From Choricystis sp. odSpoLacu1 (lineage: Eukaryota; Chlorophyta; Trebouxiophyceae), in assembly GCA_958009055.1 (NCBI GenBank), contig OY253651.1, forward strand, positions 868,001 to 932,000: a stretch of 64,000 nt of DNA. Direction: 5' to 3'. This document shows, piece by piece, positions 31,242 to 41,305 of the stretch (positions are counted from its first letter, which is position 1; every line of letters starts with the position of its first letter). The notes under the pieces are model-generated. The model was not told the origin of the DNA. It searched no databases and was given only the letters and a program-made list of their open reading frames with translations. The position numbers and the translations under genes are program-made.

Positions 31242-31268
31242 GGTGTGGTGTGGCGGTGGTTGATCAGG

Positions 31269-31273
31269 TGTAA
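31269..31273 (+). terminator. TGTAA polyadenylation signal
   Basis: It lies 28 bases after the stop of the UDP-sugar pyrophosphorylase gene. Confidence 0.5.
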
Positions 31274-31397
31274 AGAAACAGGGTCGAGGGTCGAGAAACG
31301 ACGACGACGAACAAAGACTGCCCACACACATTCTCGTTTTTCGTGTGCCGCGGGGCAGCGCCACGCATTTCCCACCGACCAAGCCTCCCATACCATC

Positions 31398-32295
31398 ATG
31401 GTGGACGCCCAGCGAGCTCTCCTGGACGAACTGATGGGCGTCGACCGCGACGCCCCCCCCGCCGCCCGCGCCGCCCGCCCCATCCGCGTCGACGACCCTG
31501 ACGTCTGCAAGCTGGCCCTCGCCGGCCTGTGCCCACACGGTCTCTTCAAAAACACCAAGTCCGACCTGGGCCCCTGCCGCTGGCGCCGGCACGAGGAGTG
31601 GGGCGGGTGGGCCAGCGTGGCCGACGCGTGGACGTCCCTCCCCCCCGCCGACCGCGCGCGCTACGGCTATGAAGCCGACCTGCACGCGTTGTTGGACGGC
31701 ATGGTGCGCGACATGGACAGAAAGATTGAGAGGGCGAGGGAGCGGCTGGCCGCGTCTGCGGCTGCGGCGCGTGCTGCCATTCCGCAGGCCGACCTGGACC
31801 ACGTCGCCTCCCTGCGCGCCCAGGCGAATGCTGCTGTGCAAGCTGGCGAGTCCGCGGCCGCCTCCGGTGACGCCGACGCCGCGGTGGACGCGACGCGGCA
31901 GGCCGACAAAGCAGCGGCGGGCGCCGACACGGCCGACGCGGCCCTCGCGCGCCGCGCGCCGCCCGCGCAGACGGTTTGCACGGTATGCGGCATCCAGCTG
32001 GCTGTGAATGAGCCGGAGGCGAGGGTCAAGGAACACGTGGAGGGCAAACAGTATGTGGGGTGGTCGGCGGTGCGGGCAAGGCTGGCAGAGTTGAGGAAGG
32101 AGGGTGTGCCGTTGGGAGGGCGGGGGGGGGGGGTGGGCGCCCCCGCCGCCGATGCCGGCTTCGGCGTACGGTGGCAGGTACGACGACCGGCGGGTAGGTG
32201 GTGGTGGGCGCGAGTGCAGGGGGCGCGAGCATGACGACTGGCGGCGGAGCGACCGGCGGCGCAGCCGCAGTCGGTCGCCGCGGCGGCGGTGGTGA
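31398..32295 (+). CDS. LUC7-like U1 snRNP splicing factor with RS tail
   Basis: LUC7 proteins sit on the U1 snRNP and help select 5' splice sites. The first zinc finger is VCKLALAGLCPHGLFKNTKS with DLGPCRWRRHEEW, followed by a helical region (MVRDMDRKIERARERLAAS). The second zinc finger is TVCTVCGIQLAVNEPEARVK with EHVEGKQYVGW. At the 12-G run (32122-32133) the frame that carries both fingers would lead into a Trp/Arg-rich stretch ending at 32234. Removing one G instead leads to PASAYGGRYDDRRVGGGG and a terminal SDRRRSRSRSPRRRW, exactly the RS-rich tail expected for LUC7. Corrected length is 298 aa. No intron is seen. Confidence 0.82.
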
Positions 32296-32494
32296 GGTTG
32301 TGGAGAGTGTGTGCAGTGTGTGGTAGCATGAGCCGCATGGGTCTAGTTTCAGAGTGTGGTCCGTCTAGAGGGTGGCCAGCAGGGGCGTCAAAACGGGTGC
32401 CCTCACACAGCGGCACGTTTTTTTTCTTCGTGCCTTGGCCAGCACCCTCCACGCCTCTCCCCTCCTTCCCCCACACACGCACACGCCTCACACA

Positions 32495-33205
32495 ATGTCC
32501 TCCACCCGCCTGGACGACCTGGGGGCCAGCGTGGACGACCTGGCGGGCGCCGCGCCCACGCGGGAGGTCGTCCTGGCGGTCGAGCGCACTGCGGACGCGA
32601 CGGCGGCGTGCGAGTTTCTGAGGGACAACGTTTTGAAGGGAGAGGTGCGGATCGTTGTGCGTGTGCGTGTGGGGTGGGGAAGAGGGTTTGGGGCTGGGCG
32701 CGGCGGTGCAGTTTCGCGCGAACCATTCGCCCATGCACGTCGAGCCCCCCCGACCTGGCACACGAGCGGCTCGCACCACCACCCCACCCACACCCACACC
32801 CAGTCCGACATCCTGCACATCCTCCACATCGCCAAGATCGTGCCCACCCGCGAGTCCATCTCGCACGGCCCCCCGGGCACGTCCGTCTCCTTCCGCGACG
32901 AACCGCTGCCCGCGGTCAAGGCACACGTCGACGACGTGCGCGCGTGGCTGGCCTCCTCCATCGCCCCCCTGGCCGAATCAACGGGCGCCCAGACCCGGCT
33001 CCACCTGTTTGTGGAGTCGACGGCGGCCACCGCGGCCGACGTGGCGGCCGTGATCGGGCGCGTCGCGGACGACACCGACGCGTCCCTGGTGGCCATCGCC
33101 AAGTCCAACAAGACGCGCCTGGACAAACTGTTTGTGGGGTCGGTGGCGGGGGAGGTGCAGAAGCTGGCCAAGCGCAACGTGCTGTTGGTGGTGGCGCCCA
33201 AGTGA
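32495..33205 (+). CDS. Universal stress protein (UspA-like domain)
   Basis: Two exons, 32495-32644 and 32804-33205 (phase 0), give 183 aa. An alpha/beta nucleotide-binding-type domain is seen: first strand EVVLAVERTADATAACEFL, then DILHILHIAKIVPTR, ARLHLF-like strand RLHLFVESTAATAADVAAV, DASLVAIAKSNKTRLDKL and a closing strand NVLLVVAPK. The usual G-2x-G-9x-G(S/T) ATP loop is modified (GSVAGEVQKLAKRN), so ATP binding is uncertain. Partners are unknown. TGTAA lies 54 bases after the stop (33259-33263). Confidence 0.65.
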   Translation: MSSTRLDDLGASVDDLAGAAPTREVVLAVERTADATAACEFLRDNVLKGEVRIVVRVRVGWGRGFGAGRGGAVSREPFAHARRAPPTWHTSGSHHHPTHTHTQSDILHILHIAKIVPTRESISHGPPGTSVSFRDEPLPAVKAHVDDVRAWLASSIAPLAESTGAQTRLHLFVESTAATAADVAAVIGRVADDTDASLVAIAKSNKTRLDKLFVGSVAGEVQKLAKRNVLLVVAPK

Positions 33206-33258
33206 TGATGAGAGAGAGAGCGGGCGGGGTTGAGGCGTCGCTTGGCCAGGTTTTGGTG

Positions 33259-33263
33259 TGTAA
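33259..33263 (+). terminator. TGTAA polyadenylation signal
   Basis: Downstream of the universal-stress-like gene, 54 bases after its stop. Confidence 0.45.
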
Positions 33264-33377
33264 AGAACGCAAATTCAGTCTTCGTTGTGTTTTCTCCCGC
33301 TCTCACGCCTTGTGTGTTTGGAGAGGGCACACACATCACACTCTGCTGTGCTGGCCGTTGTTCCAAACCCTCTCACC

Positions 33378-36300
33378 ATGACGGCCGCCGGCCCGGCGCC
33401 CTCGCCGGCCGACGCGCCACCCCATGCGTCGCCGCCGCCCGCCCCCGCCGGCCCGTCCATGTCCGACTGCCTCGACCTGTTGGCAGGTCCCACCGACGAG
33501 AGGCGCCTGGTGGGCCTGCTGCTGGCCACCAAGCTGCTGCCGGCTGCGGGGGAGGAGGGACTGGCCTCCGCAAGACGCGCCGTCGGGCCCGCCTTTCTGG
33601 AACGCTTGCTGCTGCCGCTGGACGGGCCAGTGGACGAGGTAGGAGGATGAGAGAAAGATGGCAAGAGAAGAAGAAGGACAGGTGGGCGGTGATTTTAACC
33701 CAACCTTTCTCAACTCACGCAGACACTCGACACGGAGCGCCGCCTGCGCGACGCGGGCGGCGTGGCCCTCGCCCTGGCCGTGCTGACCGCCTTTGCTCGG
33801 CTGCCGGGGGCGGCGGACAGCGAGGACGCGTTGAGGCTGGCGCCGCGGTGGTGCAAGGTGAGTGGAAGAGAAGAGATGTTCACCCCCCACAAGCACGCAA
33901 AGTCGAGTCGCTGCCCTCCGGCTGCCACAGCCTGGACTCATGGACAGACGCTGCTCTAGTCGCTGTGCGAGAGCGGGAGAGGGCCGCGTTTTTTGTTTTT
34001 GGCCCCCCTTTCCGTGGGTTTTCCACGTTTTTTGCGGGGGGGACCAAAGGAACAACAGCCCGACACTTTTCACGAACAATCATTTTTCCCAGGTCATCAC
34101 CGCCCGCGGCGCCGCCGCCGCCCTGGGCCTCCCCAACGCCGCCGCCGATGCAGCCTCCGTGTCTGACGCGGTGACGTGCGTGCTGGCCGCCGCAACGGCA
34201 AATGAACGCGGCGCGGCGGCTGTCGCCGCCTCGGGCGGAGTGGTCGCCCTGGCTGCCTCGCTGGCGCCACCCACGCCGCCGTGGGCGCCACTGGCGGTGC
34301 GGGGGCTGGCCGCCCTGCTGGCTGCGTCTCCTGAGCCAGGGCGGGAGCTGGAGGCCGCGGCCGGTCCGCTCGCTGCCGCACTGCCCACGCTCGCGTCGCT
34401 CACCGACGTGTCCCCGTCCGATGCAGCAGCCGCTTCCGCCACAGCTGGCAAGCGTACCTCTGGCCAAGCCACTGTCACAGGCAGCGACGCGCTGGCCGCC
34501 CAGCTGGACGCGATCGCCGTGTGCGCAGCCGTCGTCGGCGCGCCGCACTCGGCGTGCCCGTCCCTCGCCGCCGCCGTCGCCGCCTCCGCCGCGGCCGACC
34601 CTGGAGGCTGGCCCCTCGTGATTCGCACCGGGCTAGCGTCCCTGCTGCGCGCGCGGGCGGGGACGGGCGTGCGCCACACCGCGCTGCGCGCGGCGGCTGC
34701 GACAGCCGACGTTGCGGGCGGGGGCGGCTGGTTGTTGTCCGGAGACCGTGCGTCGGCTTCCGCCTTCCTCACTGTGGTGACGAAGGTGTGCCGCGTGGAG
34801 GCGGCCCTGCTGTTTCGGGACGCGGCGGCGGGGGACGTGGTGGTGGCGGTGGAGGGTGAAAGTGGGCGGAGGCCGCCACCGACGCGCACCGACGAAGCAG
34901 GCCCATCCACCAGCGCCGCCGCCGCTGACGACGACCAAGACGACAGTGATGATGATAACACTCCCTCTTCACCGTCCCTGCCCCCCCACCCGCCCGGCAA
35001 CGCGGCCGCCGCGGCCGACGCGGCTGCCGCGCGCTGGGCGGCGGCCCACCCGCCCCCCCCGCCGCCCGCTCCCGGCACGGAAACGGCTCGCGCGCGTGCA
35101 GAGCGCACCCTGCCCGCCGTGTTGGCGCTGACGGAGGCGGCCCTGGGCGCGCTGGCGCTGGACGAGGAGGCTGCCGCGGCGGCCGAGCCTGATGCCACAC
35201 CCTCCACCGCCCTGGACGACGGCGCCGACCTCGACCTGGCCCCCGCTCCTGACGCTCTACCCACCACATACGATGACTCCGTTGCGGTGCGCGCGTTCCA
35301 GGCGCTGCAGGACGCGGTGGAGCAGGCGCTCGAGTTTCTAGAGGGCGAAGCCGAGACAGACACCCCCTCCTCCTCCTCCGACCCGTTGGCCGCCCCCCTG
35401 GCCACAGCGGCCGCGCGCTGTGTCGGTCGCCTGCTGGCCGACGCGCCCGCCGCGTTTGGCGCGAGGCCGCGCGCCCTGCTGCCCCGCCTGCTGAGCGCGG
35501 GGGGTGGTGCGGCGGCCCCCTTTTTTGTGCCCGTGCTGTCAGCAGCCGTGGACGCGGCCTCCCGCGCCGAAGACGACATATCGATCGACGTGGACGACGT
35601 CGACTGGGACGCGTGGCTGGCTGCTGGGCGCCACCCCGCGTCCCTGGCGGGGCTGGGGGCAGCGACAGCAGCGGCTGCCGCCGCTGCTGCGCGCTCAGGC
35701 GGTGGCGACGATGCGGTGGGCGCGTTGTGCCGTGTCCTGGCTGGGCTGCTAGAGCCTTTATCGCGGATGGACGGTCCTGCGGCCCCCACAGGCGTCGCGG
35801 CCGCGTTGGCCGGGTGGGCAGTCGCCCGCGTACAGCGCGGCGCGCGGTCGGCCGCGCACGCCCACCCTCCCCTGCTCGACACAACACTGACCGTCGCCCG
35901 CGTGCTGGCGCTGGCCCTGGCCACCGCCGACAAGGGCAGCGTGCTGGTTGACGACGCGGAAGCTGTCTCCATAGCACTCCTCGCCTGCCTGCAGCGCGGC
36001 TGGGCGGCTGCCGTCGTGCACGCCCAGCGCGCGGCGGCTGCCGCCGCCCGCGGCCGCGCGACGGTGGAGGCCGCCCGCGACACGGGCGGCGACACGCCGT
36101 TTGTGCCGCCAGCGGCCGCGACGGGCGCGGACGACGGGCCGCAGCTGTCGCCTGGCGAAGCCGCCGACGCGCTGGTGGCGTGGTCGGCCGCGTTGGCGGC
36201 CGCCGCCGTCGCGCTGGATGTGTCGCCCGATTTGCGAGCCGCGGCCGCCAGAGAACCATGGGTGGCCGAACTGGCGGCTGCTCCGTCGGCGGCCGTCCCC

Positions 36301-36399
36301 GAGAGCGACGCCGCGGGTGCAGCGGGCGCGGTGCGGTTGTTTGTTGGGGTGGTCAGGCGAGTGGTGGTGTCTGCGGGAGGCGATGAGAGGGAGGGTTGA
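33378..36399 (+). CDS. Neurochondrin-family protein
   Basis: Neurochondrin is a conserved cytosolic helical-repeat protein; in plants and fungi its role is little known. Exons 33378-33638, 33723-33857 and 34093-36399 (all phase 0) give 900 aa. The N-terminal family block is clear: SDCLDLLAGPTDERRLVGLL, LATKLLPAAGEEG, VGPAFLERLL, then GGVALALAVLTAFARLPGA. Alpha-helical ARM/HEAT-like repeats follow (VTCVLAAATANERGAAAVA, LAVRGLAALLAASPEPGREL, WPLVIRTGLASLLRAR). A roughly 150-residue acidic/Ala/Pro insert (about 410-560) contains ADDDQDDSDDD. Later segments remain helical but are hard to align. No membrane segment. Confidence 0.7.
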
Positions 36400-36699
36400 A
36401 ACAGTTAGATCGAGAATGATGTTTCATTGTCTGTGCGCAGAGGCGAGGGCGGGGGTGGTTGGGGTTGGAGGCAGGAGAGAGAGCGACGACGGAAAAGAAC
36501 GGCCAGATTGGCGTGTCGTTTTCTTTTGTCCGCCCTCCCTCTCGTCGCCGCGTCTCCCGCGCACACCAGCAGGGCCTGCTGTTTCACCATTTTCCCACTG
36601 CACACGCCACCCCACACGCGCCCGGCTCAAACAGCGCGCGGGAATCTCCATCCCGCTTCCACTTCCATTGCACACACACCCTGCCTCAACACACACACG
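36400..36699. other. 300-bp spacer, neurochondrin end to NudC start
   Basis: 3' flank plus promoter for NudC. CA repeats (36670-36698) touch the NudC start codon. I see no additional gene or TGTAA here. Confidence 0.4.
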
Positions 36700-37812
36700 A
36701 TGACGTCCAGCGAGCCCGGCCCTCACGATGCCGCGTTTGATACTATCCTGACTGACGCGCGCGGCGACGGCCGCGCCTTTCTGGCGGCCGCCTTTGACTT
36801 TGCGGCGCGGCGCACGCCCTTCTTCACCGAGGCGGACGCGTCCAAGCAGCTGGCGAGGCTGCTGCGCGATGTGCGTGCCGAGCATGGCGGGCCTGCGTCT
36901 GGGCTGGCGGGCGGGTTTTTGGGTAGCAGTGGGGCGGTGGCGGCGGGGGCGGCGGCGACAGCGCCTGCCGCCCCCGAGGCGCCGACGCCGCCGCAGCTGC
37001 ACGTGTCCACCACGATAACAGAGATTGAGCCGGAGGCAGAGAAGGCAGAGGCGGGGGGTAACGGCGCGGAGGCGGAGGCGGCAGAAGCCGTCACCTCCAG
37101 CGACGACGACGACGTCCCTCCCACCTCGACTGGCCTCCCCCCCAACGCGGGCAACGGGGCCGACCTGGCGGCCTACTCCTGGACCCAGACCCTGGCCGAA
37201 GTCGTGGTGGCGATTCCGTTGCCTGCGGGGACGCGCGCGTCCGCATGTGACGTGTCCTTCATGCGCACCCACCTGCGCGCCGGCCTGAAGGAAGCCGACC
37301 CCATTCTGTCCGGTCAACTCGATGCCTCCGTCCTGCCCGACGAGTGCACGTGGAGTGTGCAGGATGGGCGCACGCTGGAGGTGACACTCACCAAAGCCGA
37401 CACAATGAAGTGGTGGGCCCGCGTCATCGAGGGTGAACCGTCCATCGACGTCACCAAGGTGGAGCCCGAAAACTCCAAGCTGGGCGACCTGGACGCCGAG
37501 ACGCGGGCGACGGTGGAGAAGATGATGTGGGATCAACGCCAGAAAGCGATGGGGCGCCCGACGAGCGAGGAGGCGGCCAAGCTGGTGGCGATTGAAAAGT
37601 TCAAAGCAGGTAAGTAGGTTGTGAGAGAAGCATGTTCGTGTGTGTTGTGTCTGCAGACCGTTGTGGGGTGGTGGGATCGCACGGCAGGAGGATACCGCGC
37701 GCAAAACACACACGACGAAACTTTTTCGTTCAACCCAAAACCAACACCCTTTTTTCCCACACACGCAGCCCACCCGGAGCTCGACTTCAGCTGCGCCAAG
37801 ATCGGGTTGTGA
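36700..37812 (+). CDS. NUDC: NudC-family CS-domain protein
   Basis: NudC is an HSP90 co-chaperone linked to dynein and cell division. Exons 36700-37609 and 37769-37812 (phase 1) give 317 aa. The N-terminal NudC block is FDTILTDARGDGRAFLAAAF, FTEADASKQLARLL; an acidic linker follows (EAEAAEAVTSSDDDDVPP). The CS/p23 domain runs from about residue 160: YSWTQTLAEVVVAIPLPAGT, DVSFMRTHLRAGLKEADPIL, DECTWSVQDGRTLEVTLTKA, MKWWARVIEGEPSIDVTKVE. The C-terminal motif ENSKLGDLDAETRATVEKMM, DQRQKAMGRPTSEE is specific to NudC. The last exon encodes only HPELDFSCAKIGL (after Ala), matching the conserved HPEMDFS end. Confidence 0.93.
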
Positions 37813-37973
37813 TGATCGGGTTTTGACGCGCGTGTGGGAGACGTCGGCCGTGTATAAGAAAAGTCAAAGAGAGCAACGTTTCGTTTCACACAAACCGGCA
37901 CGTCGGTGCTGTGCCGCAATGTGGTGAGCCAGCGCCCCCCTCTTTCTCTCCGCCCCTCCATTTCCCGACCACC

Positions 37974-38969
37974 ATGCGCACTACACTAGCACCACCGGCG
38001 CGCGCCACTCTGCCGCCGCGCCGGCTCACACCCCGCGCCCTCCCGCCGCGCTGGCGCCCGTTGCCCCTCCCCGCCCGCCCATCTCCTTCCCGCCGGCGAC
38101 GCGTCACCGTGCACAGTGATGCAGGGGAAGGCGTGCTGCCAGAGTCAGTGGAGCCGATGGCGACGCCGACGCCGACGCCACCACCACCACCACCCGGCGC
38201 CATCCACCCCGTCCCCTGGGGCCTCGACACCGTCGCCGGCGTCATGGGGCTCTGGCTGCTGGCCTTCTGGTCGCTGGGCTACGTTCTCGTCCCGGGCGCC
38301 CTGGAGGCTGCCGGCGTGGCGCGCGACGAACTGACGGCGCGCGGCGCCGCTTTGCTACACCTCGCCCTCGACGCCGGAGAGCTGGCCGCCACTGGGGCCG
38401 TCCTGTGGCGCTGCCTGCGGTCCCACCGTCCCCGGGCGCTGGGCTGGTTCAGGTCGGGCCGGGGGCGGCCGGCGAGGACGTGGCTGGTTCCGCTGGCTGC
38501 AGCAGCCGCCCTGTTCCCGTTCGTCGACGCTGCCTCCGCGCGCGCACAAGCCTTCTTTCCCCCCCTCCCCGACGCCGCCGCCGCGGCGGCAGGCGGCGGT
38601 GGTGGCGGCCCCGCGTGGGGCGCCAACCTGCTGGAGGCGGCCATTGCGGGAGGGGACCCAATCACGTGCGGCGTCTATTTCGCTGTCGTCGCCCTTTGCG
38701 CCCCCCTCTGGGAGGAGGCCGTGTTTCGCGGCTTCCTGCTGCCGTCCCTGGCGCGCTACCTGCCCGCCCCCGCCGCCGTGGCGGCATCAGCGCTGGCGTT
38801 TGCGGTGGCCCATTTCTCGCCGCCGCGCTTTGTGCCGCTGTTGTTGTTGGGCCTCCTCTTTGGCGGCGTGTACGCGCGCACCCGGTCCCTGGGGGCCGCC
38901 GTGGCGGCTCACTCGTTGTGGAACTGCTATATCTTTGCCCAGCTGGTCGTGGGGCGGGGGGGAGGGTGA
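37974..38969 (+). CDS. CPBP (CAAX/bacteriocin-type) intramembrane metalloprotease, plastid-like
   Basis: ABI/CPBP family membrane glutamic/metalloprotease of 331 aa, single exon. The first 45 residues (MRTTLAPPARATLPPRRLTP) are Arg/Pro/Ala-rich without acidic residues, as in a chloroplast transit peptide. Several membrane helices follow (VAGVMGLWLLAFWSLGYVLV, WLVPLAAAAALFPFVDAAS). The catalytic motifs are present in order: APLWEEAVFRGFLLPSLARY (motif 1, EExxxR), VAHFSPPRFVPLLLLGLLFG (motif 2 histidine) and GAAVAAHSLWNCYIFAQL (motif 3, HxxxN). A complete active site suggests an active enzyme; plant relatives sit in the chloroplast envelope. Substrate unknown. Confidence 0.85.
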   Translation: MRTTLAPPARATLPPRRLTPRALPPRWRPLPLPARPSPSRRRRVTVHSDAGEGVLPESVEPMATPTPTPPPPPPGAIHPVPWGLDTVAGVMGLWLLAFWSLGYVLVPGALEAAGVARDELTARGAALLHLALDAGELAATGAVLWRCLRSHRPRALGWFRSGRGRPARTWLVPLAAAAALFPFVDAASARAQAFFPPLPDAAAAAAGGGGGGPAWGANLLEAAIAGGDPITCGVYFAVVALCAPLWEEAVFRGFLLPSLARYLPAPAAVAASALAFAVAHFSPPRFVPLLLLGLLFGGVYARTRSLGAAVAAHSLWNCYIFAQLVVGRGGG

Positions 38970-39060
38970 CGTTGGTGTGTGGGTTTGGCCCTGTTTTTTT
39001 GTTGTGCGCGTGGTTCAGCAAGTCCCTCTCTGCAGTCTCATCACGGGCACTGTCTCAACC

Positions 39061-39129
39061 ACCACCACCACACACACACACACACCACACACACACACAC
39101 ACCACACACACACACACACCACACACACA

Positions 39130-39160
<31 letters not shown>

Positions 39161-39161
39161 C
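39061..39161 (+). repeat. CA satellite with 17-bp higher-order period
   Basis: The CA tract between the convergent CPBP and transacylase genes is punctuated by CC at 39085, 39102, 39119 and 39136, exactly 17 bp apart. A pure (CA)n tail follows. It lies within the 3' flanks of both genes. Confidence 0.9.
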
Positions 39162-39170
39162 TCCCTTCCA

Positions 39171-41087
39171 TCAAACATTCACGTGCCGCATGCCGCCCCA
39201 CGCCCCCGCGTCCACGCGCTTGACCATGGCCTTGATCTGCCCCCCGGGGCCGCACTCGACCAGCTTGGTCTTGCCCGCCCCCACCAACGCTTGTAGCGTC
39301 TCCTGCCACAGCACGGGTTCGGTGAGTTGGCGCGCCAGCAGCACAGGCATGGAGGCGGCATCGGGGAAGGGGGCGCCCGTGACGTTGGAGTAGACAGGGA
39401 CGCGCGGCTGTGTGAACGACGCGCGCTGCGAGCGCCGCGCGCAGCGCGTCCGCCGCCGGCGCCATCAACGGAGTGTGGAAGCCACCCGCCACAGACAGGC
39501 GGATGACTTTGAGGGCGCCGGCCGCGGTGGCGGACGCGGCGGCGGCGTCGAGGGCGGTGGCGTGGCCAGAGAGAACGCGGCCGGTCGGGAAGAGGCGGTT
39601 GGCGACGGCGCACGTGCCCCCGGTGGCCCGGCCGGCAGCCACGGCGGCGTCCACGGTGACATCGTCCAGCCCCACAATGGACAGCATGCCGTGCGGGGGG
39701 CCGGCGGCTGCGGCGGCGGCCATGGCGACGCCGCGCGCGGCGACCAGGCGCAGCCCGTCGGCAAACGACAGCGCGCCCGCGTGCACCAGGGCGGCATACT
39801 CGCCCAGCGACAGGCCGGCCACGGCGGAAGCGGAGGTGGCGGTGGCGGCGCCGTCCGTGGAAGCCAGCAGCTCGACGGCGGCGAGGCCGGCTACGAACAG
39901 AGCGGGCTGCGCGACGGCGGTGTCGTCGAGGCGGGACTTCGGCCCCCCCGCGCACACCGCCCCCAGGTCGTACCCCAGCACGCTCGCCGCTTCATCCAGC
40001 ATGGCGCGCACGGTAAGCAGGGCCGCAGTGGCCCCGGTCAGCATGCCGACCGCTTGGGCGCCCTGTCCGGGGAAGAGGAACGCGGTTTGGGAGTTGGGGG
40101 TGGCGCCGCCGGGCGCGAGAGCGATGGAGAGAGGGATGGTGGTGGAGGGTGGCGCTGCGACGACGACAGCACCAGACGAAGAGGACGCGTCAGCCGTCAA
40201 AGACAGCGCACCCACGCCGCCCGCGGCGGCCGCAGCAGCTTTCTTGGCCGCGCGACGCGCCGCGCGCGCGGCGCGGTCGGCCGCGCGTTTCGCAGCCTCT
40301 GGGTACGGCGGCACGTAATCCACGCTCCACCCCTTCACCACAACCTCCCCATAGTCATACAGCGCCCACCAGTCCCCCAAGTCGCGGTGGGGGGCGCGCT
40401 TCTTGGGGTGGGAGGCGCACTTGGCGTCAAGGGCGGCGAGGGCGGCGCGCGTCGTGGCGCCAGCGGGCGTGTCGGCGTCGAGGGCCACGTCGGCCGGCGT
40501 CTTGCGGCCGGGGGAGAGGTAGGGGTCGTAGTCATCGGTCAGCAGGGTGGGGTCGGCGCCGCGGGACAGCAGGTACTCGTAGATCTCGAGGTAGCTGGGA
40601 GGGAGGGTGGGTGGGAGGGAAGAGAAAGGGGAAGGTCAAAAGCGGTGCCCGCTCGACCCTCCTCTCGCCTCTCCCTCTCTTCTCTCTCTCTCACCCGTCG
40701 TAGTGCGCCAGGTGGGCCGCCCGGTGCAGCGGAGTCCACCCCCGCGGGTCGGCCTGGTTGACTTCGGCCCCCAGGTTGAGCAGGTGGTGCACCTGTGGGG
40801 GAGAAAGGTGAGGGTTGGGTGAGGGTTATCAGTAACTGCCGACCGCGGAAAAAGAAACATCCTCCCACCCCCTCTCTCCCCTCTCTCACCATGTCCAGCT
40901 GTTTGTACGTCACCGCAAAGTGCAGGGGCGTCCCCGCCCCATTGTCCTGGGTGACGAAATAGGGGTCGGCCTCCAAGATGACCGCGAGCCGGGCCGCGTC
41001 CCCCGCGCGCACGGCGCCATAAAACTCGATGGGCTTGTGCTTGGGTTGGGGGGGGTAGCGCCCGCAGGCGGTCATGTCGCGGGGCAT
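39171..41087 (-). CDS. Ankyrin-repeat / malonyl-CoA:ACP transacylase fusion
   Basis: The FabD part transfers malonate from CoA to acyl carrier protein, feeding fatty-acid synthesis. Exons 41087-40890, 40792-40695 and 40594-39171 (phases 0, 2). Residues 18-130 are ankyrin repeats (FYGAVRAGDAARLAVILEAD, AGTPLHFAVTYKQLDMVHHL, RGWTPLHRAAHLAHYDGYLE, YLLSRGADPTLL). A conserved-looking DLGDWWALYDYGEVVVKGW follows, then an Ala/Lys linker. The transacylase begins QTAFLFPGQGAQAVGM, with nucleophile serine in VAGLSLGEYAALVHAGALSF, ARGVAMAAAA, and catalytic histidine in SVAGGFHTPLM. The C-terminal block (VPVYSNVTGAPFPDAASM, QLTEPVLWQETLQAL, VECGPGGQIKAMVKRV) lies in another frame; the change falls in GCGCGC runs at about 39421-39446. 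About 572 aa. No obvious transit peptide. Confidence 0.8.
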
Positions 41088-41305
41088 GGTGTGGGTGGTG
41101 TGTGGGGTGGGGAGAAGGGGCAGGGCCGTTTCTTTGGAGGAAGAGAGAGGGGAGTGAAACGAGAGAGGGGAACGCTCTCACACGTCGAGAGACTGCTCTC
41201 ACGCCGGGCGCCTTTCGCCCGCGCCGCACCCCCCCCGCCTCCTGGCAGCCCTCACAAACTACTCAAACCTCCCTTCCCCACCCTCGCCACCCCCCACCAC
41301 CTCCA
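41088..41305. promoter_or_regulatory. Divergent promoter region, ankyrin-transacylase / DUF155 gene
   Basis: 218 bp between opposing starts: a G/A-rich left half and a C-rich right half (41225-41300). No core element recognised. Confidence 0.4.

Noticed and set aside
29481..32036. 851-codon open frame on the minus strand across UDP-sugar pyrophosphorylase and LUC7
   Set aside because: Antisense shadow of strongly conserved genes; it reads through their introns and has no family-like motif. High GC at codon position 3 keeps antisense frames open.
39061..39161. Possible CRISPR-like array (regular spacing of units)
   Set aside because: Units are simple CA repeats with no spacers; eukaryotic satellite.
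39171..41087. Ankyrin and transacylase as two separate genes
   Set aside because: Exon 3 runs without stop from ankyrin through linker into FabD and there is no promoter-like gap; kept as one fused gene pending cDNA.
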